NCBI GenBank assembly: GCA_007129985.1
Contig: SKUL01000165.1
Span: 1 to 7,262 of the forward strand
Length of the DNA: 7,262 nt
Direction: 5' to 3'
Source: Flavobacteriales bacterium
GTDB lineage: Bacteria > Bacteroidota > Bacteroidia > Flavobacteriales_D > SKUL01
The notes under the pieces are model-generated. The model did not search any database, was not told the origin of the DNA, and worked only from the letters and a program-made list of their open reading frames with translations. Below are positions 5,765 to 7,262 of this stretch, in pieces. The position numbers were made by a program, and so were the translations under genes. Position 1 is the first letter of the stretch. Every line of letters begins with the position of its first letter.

Positions 5765-6199
5765 ATGAGCGAAGATCAACATCACCATTTACAAAGCGCT
5801 ACCGACGACCATGGCCGCGCAATAAGTCCGGTTCTTCAGAGTGACATCAAGAACTACCTCATTGATATTGACGGAACCATTACGGAGGATGTTCCCAACG
5901 AGGAGCCCGAAAGAATGGAAACATGTACACCTTTTCCCGACGCCCTCGAAATCATTAATCAATGGTACGAAGAAGGTCACATCATTACTTTCTTCACTTC
6001 CAGAACCGAAGAAAACCGTCTGGTAACCGAAACCTGGCTCAAGCAAGAGGGCTTTCGCTACCATGGACTTTTGATGAACAAGCCCCGTGGCGGAAACTAC
6101 CACTGGATAGACAACCATATAGTAAGGGCAACCAAGTTCAACGGCAAATTCACAGATTTGGTAAAAATCAAAAAGGAAATAGAGGTTTTCCGACGATAG
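5765..6199 (+). CDS. Small HAD-superfamily phosphatase-like protein
   Basis: A 144-residue cytoplasmic protein with the haloacid dehalogenase (HAD) fold signature. Motif I is LIDIDGT (32-38), with nucleophile Asp34 and general acid Asp36. Motif II is FFTSR (76-80), with Thr78 or Ser79 in the phosphate-binding position. Motif III is probably Lys106 in MNKPRGG. Motif IV is WIDN (114-117), with one Asp for Mg2+ rather than the usual acidic pair. The short length leaves room for little or no cap domain, so it could act on a large substrate. The first about 25 residues are polar and His-rich (HHH at 6-8) and are not part of the core. Start choice: the frame extends to a GTG at 5741, but that codon overlaps the -7 box, so the ATG at 5765 is preferred. 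It lies 34 bases after the permease gene and about 60 bases before thrS. The substrate is unknown. Confidence 0.85.
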   Translation: MSEDQHHHLQSATDDHGRAISPVLQSDIKNYLIDIDGTITEDVPNEEPERMETCTPFPDALEIINQWYEEGHIITFFTSRTEENRLVTETWLKQEGFRYHGLLMNKPRGGNYHWIDNHIVRATKFNGKFTDLVKIKKEIEVFRR

Positions 6200-6234
6200 T
6201 ATAATTCGGCCGTGCGCGGCTTCTTTGCTTTCCC

Positions 6235-6242
6235 TAAATTTG
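6235..6242 (+). promoter_or_regulatory. Candidate -7 box for thrS
   Basis: TAAATTTG is a perfect TAnnTTTG box 16-19 bases before the two possible thrS start codons. The predicted transcription start near 6249 leaves a leader of only 10-13 nt, too short for a T-box or any other leader-RNA control. No matching -33 box is seen; TTCG at 6205 is too far away. Confidence 0.45.
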
Positions 6243-6261
6243 CACGCCTAAAATCAGGATG

Positions 6262-7262
6262 ATGATAGAGATAACCCTTCCCGACGGAGCAATCAAAAAA
6301 TTTGACAGCGGCGTTACTGCTATGGACGTCGCGATGAGCATCAGCGAAGGTCTTGCACGCAACGTACTGGCTGCTGAAGTAAACGGGGAGGTATGGGATG
6401 CCACGCGCCCCATTAAGGAAAATGCTACCCTGCGCCTTCTTACATGGAGAGACGACGAATCGCGAGCAGTACTCTGGCACTCATCGGCTCACCTGATGGC
6501 CGAAGCCATTGAAGCACTTTACCCCGGAGTTAAATTCGCCATTGGCCCTCCGGTAGAGAACGGTTTTTACTACGACCTTGACCTGGGCGAGCACAGTATC
6601 TCAGAAAAAGATTTTCCCGCCATTGAGAAAAAAATGGCTGAACTGGCGAAGGAAAAGAACAGCTATCAACGTCAGGAGATTTCCAAAGACGATGCGATTG
6701 CCTACTACCGCGAAAAAGGCGACCCCTATAAACTTGAAATGCTGGAAGACCTGAACGACGGGGAGATTACCTTCTACACACAAGGCAATTTCACCGATTT
6801 GTGTCGCGGTCCGCACATTCCTGATACGGGGCATATCAAAGCCATCAGGCTGCTCAACATTGCCGGTGCTTACTGGCGTGGAGACGAAAAAAACAAACAA
6901 CTCACCCGCATTTACGGCATCACTTTCCCAAAAAAGCAGGAGTTAGACGAGTACCTCCACATGTTGGAAGAAGCCAAAAAGCGCGACCACCGGAAACTAG
7001 GCAAAGAGCTTGAGCTGTTTGCATTCTCACAGAATGTAGGTCAGGGCCTTCCGCTTTGGCTACCAAAAGGTGCCGCACTGCGTGAGCGACTCGAAAACTT
7101 TTTGAAAAAAGCACAGCGCAAAGCCGGATACGACCAGGTGATTTCTCCGCATATCGGAAGTAAGAATCTATATGTAACATCAGGGCACTACGCTAAATAC
7201 GGTGAAGACTCTTTTCAACCCATCCAAACTCCGGCCGAAAACGAAGAGTTTCTGCTGAAGCC
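6262..7262 (+). CDS. thrS: Threonyl-tRNA synthetase, N-terminal half (cut by the window edge)
   Basis: Charges tRNA-Thr with threonine and clears mischarged Ser-tRNA-Thr in the cytoplasm. The window holds 333 codons, about half of the usual 640-650 residues. The N-terminal TGS domain opens with MIEITLPDG and runs to about residue 62. The editing domain follows, with its zinc-type site intact: HSSAH (His73, His77) and CRGPH (Cys181, His185), the same spacing as the E. coli enzyme to within one residue. The linker helix is at about 225-250, and the class II catalytic core begins at about 258 (GLPLWLPKGAALRERLENF, 262-280). Motifs 2 and 3 and the anticodon-binding domain lie beyond the edge. Two ATG codons are adjacent (6259 and 6262). 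I chose 6262 because family members usually start M-I-x-I-T-L-P-D-G, and AGG at 6256-6258 sits too close to the first. It is transcribed with the upstream HAD gene or from its own -7 box. Confidence 0.97.
   Translation, partial: MIEITLPDGAIKKFDSGVTAMDVAMSISEGLARNVLAAEVNGEVWDATRPIKENATLRLLTWRDDESRAVLWHSSAHLMAEAIEALYPGVKFAIGPPVENGFYYDLDLGEHSISEKDFPAIEKKMAELAKEKNSYQRQEISKDDAIAYYREKGDPYKLEMLEDLNDGEITFYTQGNFTDLCRGPHIPDTGHIKAIRLLNIAGAYWRGDEKNKQLTRIYGITFPKKQELDEYLHMLEEAKKRDHRKLGKELELFAFSQNVGQGLPLWLPKGAALRERLENFLKKAQRKAGYDQVISPHIGSKNLYVTSGHYAKYGEDSFQPIQTPAENEEFLLK

Noticed and set aside
6205..6226. Terminator after the HAD gene
   Set aside because: The only stem is GCCG/CGGC (4 bp, 6209-6220), followed by a mixed TTCTTT rather than a T-run. 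Too weak to call.
6235..6262. T-box or other leader control of thrS
   Set aside because: The predicted leader is only 10-13 nt, and the gap from the HAD gene is about 60 bases, with no T-box sequence or large hairpin.
6097..7180. Long minus-strand ORFs opposite thrS and the HAD gene
   Set aside because: They are antisense to clearly conserved proteins, with no family signature, signal or start context of their own.

Overview
The window looks like chromosomal DNA of a Bacteroidota (Bacteroidetes) bacterium, probably from the flavobacterial side. The clearest sign is promoter grammar: four perfect TAnnTTTG (-7) boxes lie just upstream of genes, and one of them also has a TTTG (-33) box. Recognisable Shine-Dalgarno sites are nearly absent, and the protein families fit. 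The phylum call is an inference from these signs, not from a database match.

Layout. (1) 1-653, minus strand: 5' part of a lipoprotein gene of unknown family that runs off the left edge. (2) 654-1132: a stretch of about 480 bases without a convincing gene. It holds a 24-codon ORF (816-890), two identical 67-bp direct repeats (911-977, 1013-1079), each containing a terminator-like hairpin, and a large inverted repeat (1042-1101) joining the second copy to the tRNA terminator. (3) 1133-1221, minus strand: tRNA-Ser(GCU), with its own Bacteroidota-type promoter (1288-1317) and intrinsic terminator (1093-1127). (4) 1386-5730, plus strand: a three-gene ABC importer operon of the peptide/nickel (Dpp/Opp) class, made of a solute-binding lipoprotein, a DppB-like permease and a DppC-like permease. 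The last two overlap by ATGA. No ATPase gene is present. (5) 5765-6199: a small HAD-superfamily phosphatase-like protein. (6) 6262-end: the N-terminal half of threonyl-tRNA synthetase (thrS), which runs off the right edge.

How it works together. The lipoprotein would capture a peptide or similar solute in the periplasm, and the two permeases would form the inner-membrane channel. The ATP-hydrolysing subunits must come from elsewhere. Both permeases are longer than the textbook family: DppB carries about 120 extra residues in its first periplasmic loop, and DppC carries about 70 extra residues with two more hydrophobic segments. The HAD gene and thrS each have a perfect -7 box and a very short predicted leader, so they may be transcribed separately from the transporter.

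I see no defence system, mobile element or plainly new system. The most unusual structure is the repeat and terminator cluster at 911-1127 next to the tRNA.
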